Source of the DNA: Tautonia rosea
GTDB taxonomy: Bacteria; Planctomycetota; Planctomycetia; Isosphaerales; Isosphaeraceae
Direction of reading: 5' to 3'
DNA length: 64,000 nucleotides
Assembly (NCBI RefSeq): GCF_012958305.1
Contig: NZ_JABBYO010000008.1
Coordinates: forward strand, 64,001-128,000
Shown: positions 18,183-26,809 of the stretch, in pieces
Layout: every line of letters starts with the position of its first letter
Position numbering within the stretch: position 1 is the stretch's first letter
Position numbers and translations under genes: made by a program
The notes under the pieces: generated by a model
Databases searched by the model: none
What the model was told of the DNA's origin: nothing
The model's input: only the letters and a program-made list of their open reading frames with translations

Positions 18183-19493
18183 ATGAGGATCTGCATGGTC
18201 ACCACCTTCTTCGGCGCCCACAGCTTCGGCGGCGACGCGGCGTACGTCGAGCGGCTGGCCGGAGCGCTGGCGAGGAGGGGGCACGAGGTCCACGTCGCCC
18301 ACTGCGTCGATGCGTTCGAGTCGGTCCGGGGCTCACATCCGCTCCGCCCATTCGAGCCGCCGCCAGGGGTGACGGTCCACCCGCTCAAGAGCAAGGCGGG
18401 GATCCTCTCCCCGATCGCCACCCAGGTGACCGGCCGCCCCTATTTCAAGGCTGAGGCGCTGAAGGACCTGCTGGACGACGTGAAGACCGATGTCGTCCAC
18501 TTTCACAACATTTCGCTCATCGGCGGGCCCGCGGTTCTGGAGATGGGATCGCACGCGGTTCGCATCATGACGGCACATGAGCACTGGCTCATCTGCCCCA
18601 TGCACCTGCTTTGGAAATACGACCGCAGGCGATGCGAGAAGCAGGAATGCATCAAATGCAGCCTCGTCGGCAAGCGGCCGCCGCAGGCATGGCGTTCGAC
18701 GGGCCTGATCGACCGATCGCTCCGGCAGCTCGATGCTCTGGTATTTCCCAGCCGTCACGCGCTGGAGGAACACCGGGCCCGAGGGATCGGCGCTCCGCTG
18801 GTCCACCTGCCGTACTTCCTGCCCGATGACTGGTCGGGAGGGATTGAGGACGAGGAGCCGGGCCAGACCAAGCGCCCCTACGTGGCGGCGGCCGGGCGAT
18901 TGGTTCGCATGAAAGGATTTCAGCGCCTGATTCCGCTGATGCGTTATCTGCCCGAGGTCGATCTACGGATCGCGGGCACCGGGCCGTACGAGGCTCGCCT
19001 GCGGCACCTGGCCAGGGATCTGCCGAACGTGAAGTTCGACGGGCTGCTCGGTCGCGAGGGGCTGGCCCGGCTCTTTCACGGGGCAAGAGCGGTGGTGGTG
19101 CCGTCACTCTTTCCCGAGACGTTCGGCTATGTGGTGCTGGAGGCGTTCTCGGTCCGAACGCCGGTGATCGTCGATGTCGAAGGCGGCGCCCTGTATGAGA
19201 ACGCGGTGGGCAGCGGCGGCGGACTCGGCTACCGGACCGATGCCGAATTGCTCTGGTCGATCCGGCGGCTCGTGCATGACGACGAGCTGCGCGAGGAACT
19301 GTCGCACGCCGGATTTTCGAGGCGGATCAACGAATGGTCCGAGGCCGCCCACCTCGACCGCTACTTCGAACTGATTGCCACCATCCGCGCCGGTCGGGCC
19401 GGAAAGGGGCCGCACCTGCCGGGTCTCGGCAAGGGTCGGACGGTGGCGGACGCCTCGGGAGGAACCCTGAGCGAAGCCCGGACCGACGGGTGA
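18183..19493 (+). CDS. GT4-type glycosyltransferase
   Basis: 436 residues, two Rossmann domains of the GT-B fold. N-terminal MRICMVTTFFGAHSFGGDAA is the acceptor-domain start with the glycine loop; AAAGRLVRMKGFQRLI begins the C-terminal donor domain; PETFGYVVLEAFSVRTPVI contains the E-x7-E nucleotide-sugar motif of retaining GT4 enzymes. It likely adds a sugar to a surface polysaccharide or lipid carrier. A Cys-containing loop RRRCEKQECIKCS near residues 143-157 is an insertion seen in some GT4 proteins and could bind a metal. GGGAGGA precedes the ATG. It stands alone between inverted copies of repeat A. Confidence 0.87.
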   Translation: MRICMVTTFFGAHSFGGDAAYVERLAGALARRGHEVHVAHCVDAFESVRGSHPLRPFEPPPGVTVHPLKSKAGILSPIATQVTGRPYFKAEALKDLLDDVKTDVVHFHNISLIGGPAVLEMGSHAVRIMTAHEHWLICPMHLLWKYDRRRCEKQECIKCSLVGKRPPQAWRSTGLIDRSLRQLDALVFPSRHALEEHRARGIGAPLVHLPYFLPDDWSGGIEDEEPGQTKRPYVAAAGRLVRMKGFQRLIPLMRYLPEVDLRIAGTGPYEARLRHLARDLPNVKFDGLLGREGLARLFHGARAVVVPSLFPETFGYVVLEAFSVRTPVIVDVEGGALYENAVGSGGGLGYRTDAELLWSIRRLVHDDELREELSHAGFSRRINEWSEAAHLDRYFELIATIRAGRAGKGPHLPGLGKGRTVADASGGTLSEARTDG

Positions 19494-19587
19494 TGGAAGC
19501 CCTCGCGTCTCGGCTCGACAGGGTGCGAGCGTGAGCCTCTCCGCGTGGGTCCGGTCCTCCCTTCCCATCGGGTAAGGCAGGAAAATC

Positions 19588-19735
19588 GTCCACCCTCGCC
19601 CCCGCTCGCGGGGCAGCGGGTGGCCGCAAGGCCGGGAGAGGGGGCCGAGCGGAAGAACGCCTCCCCTGGCGAGCCGGATGAGGACCCCTCTCCCCGCCCA
19701 GCGGGGAGAGGGAGGAAGATCGTCAACCCTCGCCG
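19588..19735 (+). repeat. Intergenic repeat family A, copy 2
   Basis: Same element as at 17873 but opposite orientation: CGCTCGCGGGG palindrome, GGGTGGCCGCAAGGCCGGGAG, GCGAGCCGGATGAGGACCCC and a CCCCTCTCCCCGC / GCGGGGAGAGGG hairpin. It lies between the GT4 stop and the amt stop and could act as a bidirectional terminator. Confidence 0.75.
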
Positions 19736-19763
19736 CGTGATCGAGCGTGATCCTCGCGAGGGA

Positions 19764-21173
19764 CTACCGACTGCCGACTGCTTGAGACTCGGGCTTCGGC
19801 GTCTCGGAGTGGCCGTTGGTGTGGCCGTTGCCATTGCCGTTGCTGGAGACGGTGGCGGCGAGCAGATAGCCGACGGCCGACTCGCCATGCTGGCTGAGGT
19901 CGAGCCCGATCCGTTCCTGCTCCTCGGTCACGCGGAGCGGGATGATGAAATCGACCACCTTGTACAGAGCCAGGGCCCCGAAGAAGGTGAAGGCCGAGAC
20001 GATCACCAACGCCAGCATGTGATAGCCGAACAGGCTGAACTCCCCTTCGGCCAGGCCGCCGTCGGCAAAAACCGCGGTGAGGATCATCCCCACGATGCCG
20101 CCGATGCCGTGGCAGGGGAAGACGTCGAGCGTGTCGTCGAGCGTGGATTTCGTCTTGAGGTGGACGGCGATGTTGCTCACGACGCTCGCCACCAGGCCGA
20201 TGACGATGCTCTCCCGGATCGTGACAAACCCGGCCGCCGGGGTGATCGCCACCAGGCCGACCACCGCCCCGATGCAGGCCCCCAGGGCCGACGGCTTCTT
20301 GCCGAGCATCCAGTCCCAGAAGATCCAGGCGAGCATGGCCGCGGCCGACGCCGTATTCGTGGTGGCAAAGGCCAGGGCCGCGTCCCCATTGGCCCCCAGC
20401 GCCGATCCGGCGTTGAAGCCGAACCAGCCGAACCAGAGCATTCCCGTGCCCAGCAAGACGAAGGGAATATTGGCCGGTACGTGGCTCTCGCGGTTCTTGT
20501 GGCTGTGCCGCTGGCCGAGCAGCAAGGCCCCGGCCAGGGCCGCAAAACCGGCCGACATGTGCACCACCGTGCCGCCGGCGAAGTCGAGCACCCCCCAGTT
20601 GCGCAAGAGGCCGTCCGGATGCCAGGTCATGTGCGCCAGAGGGGAGTAGATCACCAGGCTGAACAGGACCATGAACAGCAGGTAGGCCGAGAACTTCACC
20701 CGCTCGGCGAACGATCCGGTGATCAGGGCCGGAGCGATGATCGCAAACTTGAGCTGGAACATCGCGAACAGCACCAGCGGGATCGTCGGCGAAAGCGCCT
20801 CGCTCGTCTCACCGCCGACGCCGTCGAACATCAGGAACGTCAAGGGGTTGCCGATGATCCCGCCGATGCTGTCGCCAAAGGCCAGGCTGAAGCCGACGGC
20901 CACCCAGAGCAGGCTGATCACCCCCAGCGCGATGACGCTTTGCAGCATCGTCGACACGACATTCTTGAAGCCGACCATGCCGCCATAGAAGAACGACAGG
21001 CCCGGCGTCATCAACAACACCAGCGCCGCCGCCGTGAGCATCCAGGCCGTGTCGCCGGGGCTGATCTCCTCGCCGACGGGCACGCCCGACGACCATCCCG
21101 TCGCAAAAAGCGCGACCAGTGCCAGAACCGTGAGTGCCAAAAACGGAAGCGATCGTGCGCGAATCATGGGCAT
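19764..21173 (-). CDS. amt: Ammonium transporter (Amt family)
   Basis: 469 residues, eleven expected transmembrane helices after a cleavable N-terminal segment. Signature: MTPGLSFFYGGMVGFKN near residues 54-70; both pore histidines are present, in SPLAHMTWHPDG and in VFPCHGIGGIVGM. It conducts ammonium or ammonia into the cell. The tail ends in a low-complexity Asn/Gly/His run (NGNGNGHTNGH) beyond the usual cytoplasmic helix. No glnK/PII gene is adjacent. ATG at 21173 lacks a clear ribosome site; 21167 is a close alternative. A sigma54-like site lies about 175 bp upstream. Confidence 0.93.
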   Translation of the reverse strand: MPMIRARSLPFLALTVLALVALFATGWSSGVPVGEEISPGDTAWMLTAAALVLLMTPGLSFFYGGMVGFKNVVSTMLQSVIALGVISLLWVAVGFSLAFGDSIGGIIGNPLTFLMFDGVGGETSEALSPTIPLVLFAMFQLKFAIIAPALITGSFAERVKFSAYLLFMVLFSLVIYSPLAHMTWHPDGLLRNWGVLDFAGGTVVHMSAGFAALAGALLLGQRHSHKNRESHVPANIPFVLLGTGMLWFGWFGFNAGSALGANGDAALAFATTNTASAAAMLAWIFWDWMLGKKPSALGACIGAVVGLVAITPAAGFVTIRESIVIGLVASVVSNIAVHLKTKSTLDDTLDVFPCHGIGGIVGMILTAVFADGGLAEGEFSLFGYHMLALVIVSAFTFFGALALYKVVDFIIPLRVTEEQERIGLDLSQHGESAVGYLLAATVSSNGNGNGHTNGHSETPKPESQAVGSR

Positions 21174-21250
21174 TTTGGGGGTCGAAGGAGGCAAAGGTGG
21201 GGGGGAGGCATCGGGCGATTGGAACCGTTGCAGACGATCGAATGGCAGCA

Positions 21251-21277
21251 ATAACCACCTGTCACACCACAGGTTAT
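21251..21277. promoter_or_regulatory. Hairpin-forming inverted repeat in the amt leader
   Basis: CCTGT-CACACC-ACAGG is a 5-bp stem extended by ATAA/TTAT across a 3-base bulge. It sits about 80 bp upstream of the amt start and could be a protein-binding site or part of the 5' leader. Function is inference only. Confidence 0.4.
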
Positions 21278-21344
21278 CGCATTTGTGCTCGACCCGTTCC
21301 GGCCCGATGTCCGGGGGAGGCCCCGAGGGAGAGCATCCACAACA

Positions 21345-21360
21345 GGCACGCCGCGTGCCA
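21345..21360 (-). promoter_or_regulatory. Candidate sigma54 -24/-12 promoter of amt
   Basis: Read on the minus strand, TGGCACG-CGGC-GTGCC has the sigma54 layout: GG and GC separated by ten bases, and TGGCACG equal to consensus. The -12 box is GTGC rather than TTGC. Sigma54 with NtrC is the common control of amt genes. The same bases are a near-palindrome, so chance or another binding protein is possible. Confidence 0.4.
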
Positions 21361-21439
21361 GGCGATTCACTGAGAAGCCCCCAACCACGCCATCACTGAG
21401 CGCACTGAGCCGATTTTCCGAGCAGTCGAGCCACGTCGC

Positions 21440-21600
21440 TCGATTCTCCACCCCTGCCTCTCCGAGCGGGGGAGTGGGTGGCCGCCAGGCAAGGTGAGGG
21501 GGCCGAGCAAAAGAACGCCAAGCGAGGCGAGGCGATCCGAACGATGACCCAACACCTCGGTCCTCTCCCCACGGGCGGGGAGAGGGTGAGGGAAGGTCCG
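21440..21600 (+). repeat. Intergenic repeat family A, copy 3
   Basis: Carries GGGTGGCCGCCAGGC, GGGGGCCGAGCAAAAGAACGCC and the CCTCTCCCCACGGGCGGGGAGAGG hairpin; same orientation as copy 2 but more diverged. Lies between amt and the EEP gene. The rest of 21174-21647 holds the amt promoter region and no gene. Confidence 0.7.
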
Positions 21601-21647
21601 ATCACCGTCATGGCTCACGCTCAAGGCTTGCTCGCGAAGGTCGAGGA

Positions 21648-22490
21648 TCAGTCGGCGTTGCCAACCCATTCGAGGACGGCGAAGATCGGGCTGTGGTCCG
21701 AGGCGACCGGCTCTTCGAGCACGCGGATCTCGACCACGCGCCAGTGGCCTTCCGGACGGACGAGGATGTAGTCGATCTGCCGGGTTGGGCCTTCGGAGGG
21801 GTAGGTCGGCAGGGGTTCGGTGTTGGTTCGGGTCCAGTTGGCATCGAAGCGCTGAAGGGTCGGGCTGTCGGGCAGGGCGTTGAGGTCTCCCATGAGGATC
21901 GTCGGGCGGTCGGGATGCTCGCTGGCGATCTCGGCGATGAGGTCGGCCGAGGCGAGGCGCTCGTCGTTCGGGCCTCGGTAGTCGAGGTGGGTGGCGAGCA
22001 CCCGGATCGGTCCCACGTTGCCGGGGCCTTGCACATCGACGACCAGGCAGCCGCGCTGTTCGCCTTCATAAAAGCTGGGCAGGTGGACGTTACGGCGATC
22101 GAGGATCGGCAATCGCGTCAGCAGGGCATTGCCGTACTCGCCCCCTTGCAGGGGGATGTTGCGGTCGAAGACGGCCTCGGTGCCGGTCAGGCGAGCCAGC
22201 TCGGCGGGCTGGTCGACGGAACCGGAGCGTGCCACGTTGCGATCGACTTCTTGCAGGGCGACGACATCAGGCTCGACCGCGTTGATGGCGCGGGCGATCC
22301 GCTCCAGGTCCACCTCGTCGTCAAGCCCTCGGGCGTGGTGGATGTTGTAGCTCAGCACGCGGAGGCGCACCGGCTCATCAGCCCCGGCCGGGGGAGTCAG
22401 CCCGGCCGACACGGCGACGGCGGCAATCCAGGCAGGAACAGCTCGCATCATCCTGGCGAGGAATGTCGGGAGCGAAACGCGCGGACGCAT
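21648..22490 (-). CDS. Secreted endonuclease/exonuclease/phosphatase (EEP) family protein
   Basis: 280 residues. A signal peptide (to about PPAGA, residue 37) precedes a complete EEP domain: LSYNIHHARG, LQEVDRN, ATHLDYRG, MGDLNALPDS and the terminal ASDHSPIFAVLEW. These give the metal-binding Asn, Glu, Asp and the catalytic Asp-His. The family includes DNase I-like nucleases, sphingomyelinases and inositol phosphatases; being exported, this one may act on a phosphodiester or nucleic acid outside the cytoplasm. Single gene on the minus strand between repeat A and a 384-bp spacer. Confidence 0.87.
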   Translation of the reverse strand: MRPRVSLPTFLARMMRAVPAWIAAVAVSAGLTPPAGADEPVRLRVLSYNIHHARGLDDEVDLERIARAINAVEPDVVALQEVDRNVARSGSVDQPAELARLTGTEAVFDRNIPLQGGEYGNALLTRLPILDRRNVHLPSFYEGEQRGCLVVDVQGPGNVGPIRVLATHLDYRGPNDERLASADLIAEIASEHPDRPTILMGDLNALPDSPTLQRFDANWTRTNTEPLPTYPSEGPTRQIDYILVRPEGHWRVVEIRVLEEPVASDHSPIFAVLEWVGNAD

Positions 22491-22874
22491 GGCAGCCTCA
22501 ATCCAAGGGTGTAAGTCGCAAGGAACGCTCGTTCCTGAACGGTGTCGCCGACAGTGTAACGAGGCGACGATGCTCGGGGCAGTCGTTCAGGGTCGGGAAC
22601 CATTGGCGCCAAAGCTCGATCGGAGAAGGGCCCTGCGCCCGGGGACGATTGCGGATCGGAGGAAGAACAGATTCACCCGAGCGAGGGCCCTCTTTTTTTT
22701 CGTTCGAAACACGACCTGAGGCACGTCTGAGGATCACACCCGCTGACGTCGATTCCCCCCGCAACGCTCGCTCAAAGGAGCAGCCCCGGCCTTCAAGCCC
22801 GCTCCCCTCACACCAGGAGGGAACGAGAGGGAGCATCGGGCCGGGCGAGGGAGCCGTCGGGATCGGCGCCGAGG
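22491..22874. other. Gene-free interval upstream of the EEP gene
   Basis: 384 bp, including a T8 run at 22693-22700 preceded by the palindrome GAGGGCCCTC. It is not a stem-loop with a loop, so I do not call a terminator. Nothing else stands out. Confidence 0.35.
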
Positions 22875-23486
22875 TCAATTATCAATCATGCTATCAATCC
22901 GGCTGGAGTTGATCGGCGGGGCCTGCACTTCTCCGGAGAAGGTGGGGATGTCGGCCGAGGGGACCTCTCGGGTCAGGTCGCTGTAGGGAGTGACCGGGGT
23001 GGCGGCCGATCCGCTCGGGGCTCCTCCGGCAGCGTGCATGCCGCCGAGCCCGGAATAAGGCAGATACCGCTGGCCTCGGGTGACGAACGGGTTGTAATAG
23101 TTCGGCAGGAACATGGTTTCAGGAGGGACGGCCATGTAGCGGCGGAAGTAGTAGGCGGTGGTCCGGTCTTCCCGGATCGGCAAGGTGATGCCCGGATCGT
23201 ACCAGCCGTAGCCGTCGGGCGAATCGTTCGGGAAGCCCCAGCCGTCTCCGGGTCCGGGGTTCGGCAGGATGAATCCTCCCGAGCCGCCATGCGCGTGATG
23301 ATGACCGAGCCCGTGTCCGTGGCCGTCCCCCTCGTGCGGAACCGCCGGGGCGCCTGGTCCATGAGCCGGCACGCGCATGCCGTGGACCGGATGGGCGGGA
23401 ATCGGCGGCGGGCTCAGGGTTTGCCCCACAATCGGGTGACCACCGAACACGGTCAGACCCAGAGCAATCGTCAGGCCGGCGAGCAT
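22875..23486 (-). CDS. His/Gly/Pro-rich secreted protein, unknown function
   Basis: 203 residues. Signal peptide to about residue 21 (ending HPIVGQ), then a Pro/His/Gly-rich stretch with GHGHGLGHHHAHGGSGG, then a conserved-looking core TAYYFRRYMAVPPETMFLP and NYYNPFVTRGQRYLPY. I recognise the core as a pattern found in planctomycete exported proteins of unknown role. The His cluster could bind a metal such as nickel, zinc or copper. GAGGAGGGAG precedes the ATG. Divergent from pabA. Confidence 0.75.
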   Translation of the reverse strand: MLAGLTIALGLTVFGGHPIVGQTLSPPPIPAHPVHGMRVPAHGPGAPAVPHEGDGHGHGLGHHHAHGGSGGFILPNPGPGDGWGFPNDSPDGYGWYDPGITLPIREDRTTAYYFRRYMAVPPETMFLPNYYNPFVTRGQRYLPYSGLGGMHAAGGAPSGSAATPVTPYSDLTREVPSADIPTFSGEVQAPPINSSRIDSMIDN

Positions 23487-23713
23487 CGGGACTCCCTCCT
23501 CTGTGAGATGGTTCTCAAAGGCGGTCGGTGGATCGTCCTCCGGACTCCGACGACGCCTCTTTCCCGTTCATCCTCTCTCATCGACACCTCGACCCGGTCC
23601 GACCCTCCCGATCCCCCCGACTGTCCCGCGATCGCTTCCGGTTGTGCCGGTTGCCGGATATGATGCAACAGAACCCCGTTGCCTCCGACCGTCAGCCCTC
23701 CGGCAGAATCGGC

Positions 23714-24283
23714 ATGATCGCTCTGATCGACAACTACGACTCGTTCACGTACAACCTTGTTCAGCGCCTCGGCGAAATTGACCCGACGCTCGATCTCTGG
23801 GTCGTCCGGAACGATCAGACGACTCCCGAGGAAATCGCCTCGAAAGCGCCGACGCACGTGATCATCTCCCCCGGCCCCTGCTCGCCGAACGAGGCGGGCA
23901 TCTCGATGGCCGTGGTCGAGCAGTTCGCGGGCAAGGTCCCCTTGCTGGGGGTTTGCCTCGGGCACCAGTGCATCGGGCAGGTCTTCGGCGGCTCGATCGT
24001 CCGCGCCGATCGGATCATGCACGGCAAGACGTCGCTGATCTTCCACGACGGCAAAGGGGTCTACCGCGGCCTGCCGAACCCGTTCGAGGCCACCCGCTAC
24101 CACAGCCTGATTCTCAAGCCCGACACCGTCCCGCCCGACTTCGAGGTCGTCGCCTGGACCGATCAACAGGAGATCATGGGCATCCGCCATCACGTCTGGC
24201 CGCTGGAAGGCGTGCAGTACCACCCCGAGAGCTTCCTGACCGACGCCGGCACCGACTTGCTGCGGAACTTCATCGGCAAGTGA
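23714..24283 (+). CDS. pabA: Aminodeoxychorismate/anthranilate synthase glutamine amidotransferase subunit
   Basis: 189 residues, a class I glutamine amidotransferase: starts IALIDNYDSFTYNLVQ, oxyanion strand ISPGPCSPNEAG, nucleophile Cys in GVCLGHQCIG, and the His-Glu pair in GVQYHPESFLT. It supplies ammonia to chorismate for p-aminobenzoate (folate) or anthranilate (tryptophan); one protein often serves both. No PabB or TrpE partner is in the window. An ATG at 23660 would add 18 residues before the normal start, so 23714 is preferred. moeA follows within 55 bp. Confidence 0.92.
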   Translation: MIALIDNYDSFTYNLVQRLGEIDPTLDLWVVRNDQTTPEEIASKAPTHVIISPGPCSPNEAGISMAVVEQFAGKVPLLGVCLGHQCIGQVFGGSIVRADRIMHGKTSLIFHDGKGVYRGLPNPFEATRYHSLILKPDTVPPDFEVVAWTDQQEIMGIRHHVWPLEGVQYHPESFLTDAGTDLLRNFIGK

Positions 24284-24337
24284 CTCATCGGCGCAATGTC
24301 CCATCCCTCCCCTCGACTCGCAGCGAGATCCTGGCCG

Positions 24338-25585
24338 ATGCTCTCCGTCGCCGAAGCCCTCCGCGCCGTGCTCGATCATGCCCAGGCCCTTCCCCCTCGC
24401 CAGGTGCCCCTGGCCGATGCCCTTGGGACCGTTCTGGCCGAATCGGTGACGGCCGATCGGGATCTCCCACCGTTCGACAAGGCCCTGCTCGACGGCTTCG
24501 CCGTGCGATCGGCCGACCTTCAGGGGGATGGCCCGTTCGACCTGGACGTGATCGAGGAGATCACCGCCGGCCGGGTGCCGACCAAGGCAATTGGCCCCGG
24601 CCAGTGCTCGGCGATCATGACCGGCGCCCCGATGCCCGACGGAGCCGACGCCGTCGTGATGGTCGAGGACAGCACACGAACCGGCGACCGTGTCACCCTC
24701 ACTCCCCGCAAACCGGTCACCCGAGACGCCGGCCGCCTGACGAAAGGCCGCGAGATGCGGGAGGGGGAAACCCTGCTTGGCCCCGGCGATCGGCTCGACC
24801 CGGTGACGCTCGGTCTGCTGGCGTCGGTCGGCTGGGCCTCGCCGATGGTCGTGCCCCGGCCGGTCGTCTCCATCGTCTCAACCGGCGACGAGATCGTGCC
24901 GCCCGATCAGACCCCGGGGCCGGGGCAGATTCGCAACAGCAACGCCACGATGCTCGATGCCCTGGTGCGGGCCTCGGCCGCAGAGAGTGCCGTGGCTCCC
25001 ATCGCGCCGGACGAACCGACACGGTTGCGAGCAATCCTGGCCGAGGGCCTGACCCGAGACGTCATGCTCATCACCGGAGGCGTTTCGGCCGGGAAGCTCG
25101 ACCTGGTGCCGGGCACGCTGGAAGGGCTCGGCATGACCGCCGTCTTCCACAAGATCCGGCTCAAGCCGGGCAAGCCTTTGCTGTTCGGAATCGGGCCGGA
25201 ACGCCCCGGTGGATTGCCCGGAACCCTCGTCTTCGGCTTGCCGGGGAACCCGGTGAGCGGCGTCGTGGGCTTCCTCCTGTTCGTCGCCCCGGCCTTGCGA
25301 GTCCTTCGCGGGCTTGAAGGAGGCCCGGCCGCGACCCTCACCGCCCGACTGGCCAAACCGTTCGCCCACCGGGGGGATCGGCCTACCTTCTTCCCCGCCC
25401 GCCTGAGCGAGGGAGCGGTTGTCGAGCCCTTGAACTGGGCCGGCTCGGCCGACCTCCGCACCGTGGCCCTGGCCGATGGCTTCGCTGCCTTCGAGGCCGG
25501 CGACCGCGACTACGACGCCGGCACGTCCGTTCCCTTCCTTCCCCTGCCCCGGATCGACCCCGATACGTCTCGGGGCAGCTCGTGA
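24338..25585 (+). CDS. moeA: Molybdopterin molybdenumtransferase
   Basis: 415 residues. It inserts molybdate into adenylated molybdopterin. Domain order is typical: N-terminal MLSVAEALRAVL and DLPPFDKALLDGFAVRS, a MoCF domain with STGDEIVPPDQTPGPGQIRNSN and the MPT loop LITGGVSAGKLDL, then KPLLFGI and GLPGNPVSGVVGFLLFV. All key blocks are intact. An in-frame ATG at 24296 adds 14 residues, but MLSV is the family's usual start. Downstream of pabA on the same strand; moaB lies near 3 kb. Confidence 0.94.
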   Translation: MLSVAEALRAVLDHAQALPPRQVPLADALGTVLAESVTADRDLPPFDKALLDGFAVRSADLQGDGPFDLDVIEEITAGRVPTKAIGPGQCSAIMTGAPMPDGADAVVMVEDSTRTGDRVTLTPRKPVTRDAGRLTKGREMREGETLLGPGDRLDPVTLGLLASVGWASPMVVPRPVVSIVSTGDEIVPPDQTPGPGQIRNSNATMLDALVRASAAESAVAPIAPDEPTRLRAILAEGLTRDVMLITGGVSAGKLDLVPGTLEGLGMTAVFHKIRLKPGKPLLFGIGPERPGGLPGTLVFGLPGNPVSGVVGFLLFVAPALRVLRGLEGGPAATLTARLAKPFAHRGDRPTFFPARLSEGAVVEPLNWAGSADLRTVALADGFAAFEAGDRDYDAGTSVPFLPLPRIDPDTSRGSS

Positions 25586-25624
25586 GGCCTCGGCATCGCC
25601 TTTCGAGACGCATCGTTATCCTCT

Positions 25625-25820
25625 CAACTCTCGCCCCGCATGCAGGGCGAGAAAGCCGGCCCTGAACCCTCGCCCTCGCTTGCGGGGGAGAGGGTGGCCG
25701 CAAGGCCGGGTGAGGGGACTGCGCGACTCGATCGCGATACCTGGCGAGCCGGATGAGCACCCCTCTCCCCAGCCCTCCCCCCGCCCGCTCAGCGGGGAGA
25801 GGGAGACAGCTTGATCCTTC
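25625..25820 (+). repeat. Intergenic repeat family A, copy 4
   Basis: Longest copy: GAGGGTGGCCGCAAGGCCGG, CCTGGCGAGCCGGATGAGCA and a CCCCTCTCC/GGAGAGGG hairpin, same orientation as copies 2 and 3. It follows moeA directly and probably ends its transcript. Confidence 0.75.
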
Positions 25821-25845
25821 CCCCACGCTCGCAAGCAAAAGTGAG

Positions 25846-25890
25846 TCTTCTCCCTACTGCCTCCTACCTACTGCCTACTGCCTCCTCGCT
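25846..25890. repeat. CCTACTG-type heptamer cluster
   Basis: Five near-tandem copies of the 7-mer CTACTGC/CTACCTA. The same word appears at 52208-52292 and 53820-53845 and, as CGACTGC, at the 3' end of amt. It looks like a short simple repeat that has spread between genes. The rest of 25891-26089 shows no gene and no clear promoter. Confidence 0.55.
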
Positions 25891-26089
25891 CTGCGAAATC
25901 ACCATTGGCTGGATCGATCATGGCACGTCAAAGTATCGGCTGCATCGATAGATCAAAATCTCCGGGATTTTCGTTGCAACGGCTCGGGTGCTTGACGTAG
26001 GATTCAGTGATGGCCGAAGACAGCCGAGGATCGGCTGCCTCCGGGTCGGATGACCCCATTTCCCGTTTCAACGCGGGGAGGAGGCTGCC

Positions 26090-26641
26090 ATGTTTCTCTT
26101 TACCACACGACGCCTGGATGAATACCTGATTTCCGTCTTGCTGGCGCTGGGCATTGTCGCCCTGTTTGCCGGAACCGCTCGGGCCGACTACCGCATCGTC
26201 AACCAGACCGACAGCATCTTGCGGGTCGCGGTGTTTGAACCCGAAATGATGGGCCGCATCGATGGCGAAGGCTGGCAAATCGTGGCCCCAAGGGCCTCGG
26301 TGATGGTGTCGGCCTGCTCGCAGCCGGTCATCGGTTTGCTCGTGCAGGAGACGAGCACCGGCGCGGTCCTCGTACCTCCCGAAACCATGGGAACCAATCC
26401 CAAACCCGTCTTCCGGGATGACACCTTTACCGTGGCCGAGGGGGTCGAGCCGATGGGCCTGATCCGCCTGACCTGGGGCATGCCCCCGAACATCCGCCTG
26501 ATTCCGGGCGACTGGACCGAGGCCGACCTGCCCCCCGGCTGGTTCACGGCCGAGGTTCCCATCGTGCCCAGCGACGGCACGTTTGAAGTCATCCCCGTCA
26601 CGACCGAAACCCAATCACACAGAAACTGGGCCGCAGAGTAA
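26090..26641 (+). CDS. Secreted protein of unknown function
   Basis: 183 residues. Signal peptide with a twin-basic n-region and hydrophobic core, cleavage after TARA (about residue 32). The mature part starts DYRIVNQTDSILRVAVFEP and is beta-rich and proline-rich (LPPGWFTAEVPIVPSDG). I recognise no family. GGGAGGAGG precedes the ATG and a hairpin terminator follows the stop, so it is a self-contained transcription unit. Confidence 0.75.
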   Translation: MFLFTTRRLDEYLISVLLALGIVALFAGTARADYRIVNQTDSILRVAVFEPEMMGRIDGEGWQIVAPRASVMVSACSQPVIGLLVQETSTGAVLVPPETMGTNPKPVFRDDTFTVAEGVEPMGLIRLTWGMPPNIRLIPGDWTEADLPPGWFTAEVPIVPSDGTFEVIPVTTETQSHRNWAAE

Positions 26642-26722
26642 GGCGGCCATCGGTCGGGAGGGACGGAACCTCCCCGCATTGCAACTCGGCCACGGATCGG
26701 CGGGGAAGCAAACGCAAATAAT

Positions 26723-26763
26723 CCCGTCCGGCTTCGTCCATCGACGAGCCGGGCGGGTTTTTT
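26723..26763 (+). terminator. Rho-independent terminator
   Basis: Stem CCCGTCCGGCT (26723-26733) with AGCCGGGCGGG (26747-26757), one G-T pair, followed by T6. It lies 82 bp after the secreted-protein stop and before the converging metallohydrolase gene. Confidence 0.85.
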
Positions 26764-26809
26764 GATTGGCGGCGCTGTGGTGTGGAAGGCCCGCGGGATC
26801 GCCCAACCG

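Noticed and set aside
22681-22705. GAGGGCCCTC followed by T8 as a terminator
   Set aside because: The palindrome has no loop and no plus-strand gene ends upstream of it.
25625-25820. Repeated palindromes looked at as a CRISPR array
   Set aside because: Units are not regularly spaced, spacers are not unique and no cas genes are present.
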